Below are positions 31,983 to 33,517 of a stretch of DNA of 33,517 nucleotides, one piece after another. Each line of letters starts with the position of its first letter. Position 1 is the stretch's first letter. Source of the stretch: Verrucomicrobiales bacterium. Its GTDB lineage: Bacteria; Verrucomicrobiota; Verrucomicrobiia; Verrucomicrobiales; DEV007. The notes beneath the pieces are model-generated. The model had not been told where the DNA came from. It saw only the letters and a program-made list of their open reading frames with translations, and did not search any database. The position numbers and the translations under genes are program-made. Location of the stretch: positions 1 to 33,517 of the forward strand of contig JAOFDG010000017.1 of NCBI GenBank assembly GCA_028033615.1, in the 5' to 3' direction.

Positions 31983-32720
31983 CTAAAGAAGTTCATGTGC
32001 TGCTACACTTAATGAATAGATAGCGGCTGTCTCAGACCTTAAGGTTATAGGACCTAAACTCATAGGTTTGCTTCCTGCATTAATAGCAAAGTTGATTTCT
32101 GAAGGAGTGTAATCTCCCTCAGGACCTATTAGTATGAGTACTGAATTTGGACCATTTTCTTGAAATTCTGACAAGATTTTTTTGAAGTTTTGAGAGCCTT
32201 CTTGGAGAGAAGCAATAACTATCAAGTCGAATTCATTAAAAACTGATTCAAAAAGTTTCTTCAAATTTTGAGGTGGGTTTACGAGAGGTAACCAATTTTG
32301 TCCAGATTGTTTGCATGCTTCGATGGCGACCCTTTGCCATTTTTCTGTTTTCTTTAAACGATCTTTTTCATTTAGCCTAATAATCGTTCTTTCTGAAATT
32401 ATTGGATAAATTTCAGCTGCACCTAATTCGGTCGATTTTTCAATAATTAGATCCATGTTCTTACCTTTTGGCACAGCCTGTCCAATACAAATTCTTGTCT
32501 TCAGTTTTTCAGATTGAATGTGGGTTTGACCTTTCAACTGAATTTCTTCTTTAGAGATCGATTTAATTATTGCAGTTATTTCTTCTCCTTTACCATTAAA
32601 TATAACTATTTGATCGCCGCATTCTAATCTTAGTACATTTACACAATGATGAAACTCATCTCCATTCAGCACTAAATGATTAGGATCCCATAATTTGGGT
32701 TCTATATAAAATCTAGGCAT
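31983..32720 (-). CDS. rsmE: 16S rRNA (uracil-1498-N3)-methyltransferase
   Basis: RsmE methylates U1498 of 16S rRNA using SAM. The 245-residue protein has an N-terminal PUA-like domain (HHCVNVLRLECGDQIVIFNG, split) and the C-terminal SPOUT knot with KGKNMDLIIEKSTELGAAEIYP, LIGPEGDYTPSEI and SLGPITLRSETAAIYSLSVA (given in parts). The ATG at 32720 is clear. It lies about 80 bases downstream of dnaJ on the same strand. dnaJ-(prmA)-rsmE is a common order, with prmA missing here. Confidence 0.96.
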   Translation of the reverse strand: MPRFYIEPKLWDPNHLVLNGDEFHHCVNVLRLECGDQIVIFNGKGEEITAIIKSISKEEIQLKGQTHIQSEKLKTRICIGQAVPKGKNMDLIIEKSTELGAAEIYPIISERTIIRLNEKDRLKKTEKWQRVAIEACKQSGQNWLPLVNPPQNLKKLFESVFNEFDLIVIASLQEGSQNFKKILSEFQENGPNSVLILIGPEGDYTPSEINFAINAGSKPMSLGPITLRSETAAIYSLSVAAHELL

Positions 32721-32798
32721 AATGGTCTAAACAGAAATTAGGTAGGATCAAAAAAATCAAATTACTAAAGCTACTCATGGCTTTCTGAATTGATCATA

Positions 32799-33517
32799 CT
32801 AATTAAAAAAACGCTTTGCTTTCTCGAAGAAACTTTCCCTAATTGGAGAATTTTTCTTTCCTATAGACTTGGAGAGCTGACTAATTATTTCTTTTTGTTC
32901 TTTATTTAATTTGATTGGTACCTCTACTTGAAGCTGAACATGAAGGTCTCCACGTTCATTAGAATTTAGAAATTGTACGCCCCTTTCACGCAACCTAAAA
33001 ACCGTCGAACTTTGAGTTCCAGGAGGAATTTTTATAGAGGCTTTACCCTCTAGAGTAGGGACTTCAAGTTCACCTCCTAGAGCTGCTGTGGAAAAAGGAA
33101 TAGGAACTTCACAATATAAATCATTATCTTCTCTTTCGAAAATATCATGTTTAGCAATATGAATTACTACATATAGATCTCCTGGTGTGCCCCCTCTTAG
33201 ACCGGCTTCCCCATTTCCAGAAGATCTTATTCTAGAGCCGTGAGAAATACCCGGTGGTACCTTTAATTTTATCCTTGTGAGTTCTTCAATTCTTCCTTCC
33301 CCTCGACATGTTGTGCAAGGATCCTCAATCATTTCCCCTGTACCGTCGCAGTCAGGACAGGTTTGTTGAACTTGAAAAAATCCTCGTGAAGATATTACCT
33401 GACCGTGTCCGTCGCATGTTGAGCATGAGGAAGTTCCTGTGCTTTTATTAGAACCTGAACCATTACATTTTCTACATTTGACTGGTTTTGCGAGCTCAAG
33501 TTCTTTGATAGTTCCGC
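32799..33517 (-). CDS. dnaJ: Chaperone protein DnaJ, N-terminal part outside window
   Basis: DnaJ is the Hsp40 co-chaperone of DnaK. The frame is open from the window edge (first full codon at 33515) through four zinc-finger repeats, CRKCNGSG, CSTCDGHG, CPDCDGTG and CTTCRGEG, then the substrate-binding domains with IKLKVPPGISHGSRIR, GDLYVVIHIAKHDIFERE and GDLHVQLQVEVP. It ends in a short C-terminus, KAKRFFN. The J-domain with HPD and the Gly/Phe linker lie beyond the edge, so the gene is cut by the window, not broken. An internal ATG at 33332 is not the start. rsmE follows downstream. Confidence 0.97.
   Translation of the reverse strand, partial: GTIKELELAKPVKCRKCNGSGSNKSTGTSSCSTCDGHGQVISSRGFFQVQQTCPDCDGTGEMIEDPCTTCRGEGRIEELTRIKLKVPPGISHGSRIRSSGNGEAGLRGGTPGDLYVVIHIAKHDIFEREDNDLYCEVPIPFSTAALGGELEVPTLEGKASIKIPPGTQSSTVFRLRERGVQFLNSNERGDLHVQLQVEVPIKLNKEQKEIISQLSKSIGKKNSPIRESFFEKAKRFFN

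Noticed and set aside
32799-33332. A complete small chaperone gene starting at 33332
   Set aside because: The frame stays open to the window edge and encodes the earlier DnaJ zinc-finger repeats, so it is the end of dnaJ cut by the window.

Overview
The window reads as a stretch of ordinary chromosome from a member of Verrucomicrobiota, most likely a marine lineage related to Opitutales/Puniceicoccales. Evidence: a TGTTC-N4-GAACA operator at recN, which matches the LexA motif I recall for Verrucomicrobia; a TIGR03790-type protein; DUF1080, PQQ-type sugar dehydrogenase, GH99-like and SMP-30/esterase genes; and secreted proteins with Ig/thrombospondin-3 modules and a verrucomicrobial-looking 'S-x-D/N-L-x-x-W' tail. 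The DNA is AT-rich. Most genes lack a clear Shine-Dalgarno sequence. Strands switch often and spacers are very short (none above about 240 bases). I saw no tRNA, rRNA, CRISPR, insertion sequence, integrase or phage gene.

Layout. 1-2833 (+): end of prs, then rplY, pth, rpsF, ssb. 2857-5262 (-): an enoyl-thioester-reductase-like MDR protein and xseA. 5361-7120 (+): exported esterase and SMP-30-like protein, overlapping by 4 bases. 7143-8807 (-): recN with a LexA-type operator/promoter. 8955-9728 (+): PhnP-like metallo-hydrolase. 9732-10715 (-): exported pentapeptide/coiled-coil protein. 10863-11996 (+): GH99-like protein. 11997-15556 (-): four-gene block of DUF4266 lipoprotein, Ig-domain protein, DUF3570 outer-membrane barrel and ApbE flavin transferase. 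15795-17330 (+): TIGR03790-like protein. 17366-18861 (-): HU and rnhC. 18887-19933 (+): mutY. 19930-23812 (-): folP, cdaA, glmM, bioD. 23849-26435 (+): two exported/membrane unknowns and acyP. 26446-29040 (-): leuS. 29096-29707 (+): rdgB. 29708-31927: divergent PQQ-type sugar dehydrogenase and DUF1080 genes. 31983-33517 (-): dnaJ (5' end outside the window) and rsmE.

Most of the content is housekeeping: translation, DNA repair, nucleotide-pool cleaning, c-di-AMP/cell wall, folate and biotin. It is interleaved with small exported carbohydrate-related modules. The best candidate for an under-described system is the 11997-15556 block. The Ig-domain protein carries a D-x-x-S-G-A-T motif, the kind of site ApbE loads with FMN, but outside any FMN-binding domain I can recognise. 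It sits between a tiny Gly/Cys-tailed lipoprotein and an outer-membrane barrel, and the ApbE itself has a Gly where an Mg-binding Asp is usual. I infer an envelope flavoprotein system. Second in interest are the LexA-type control of recN, seen directly, and a membrane-anchored protein at 24568-26145 that looks like a metalloprotease whose zinc ligands have been lost.
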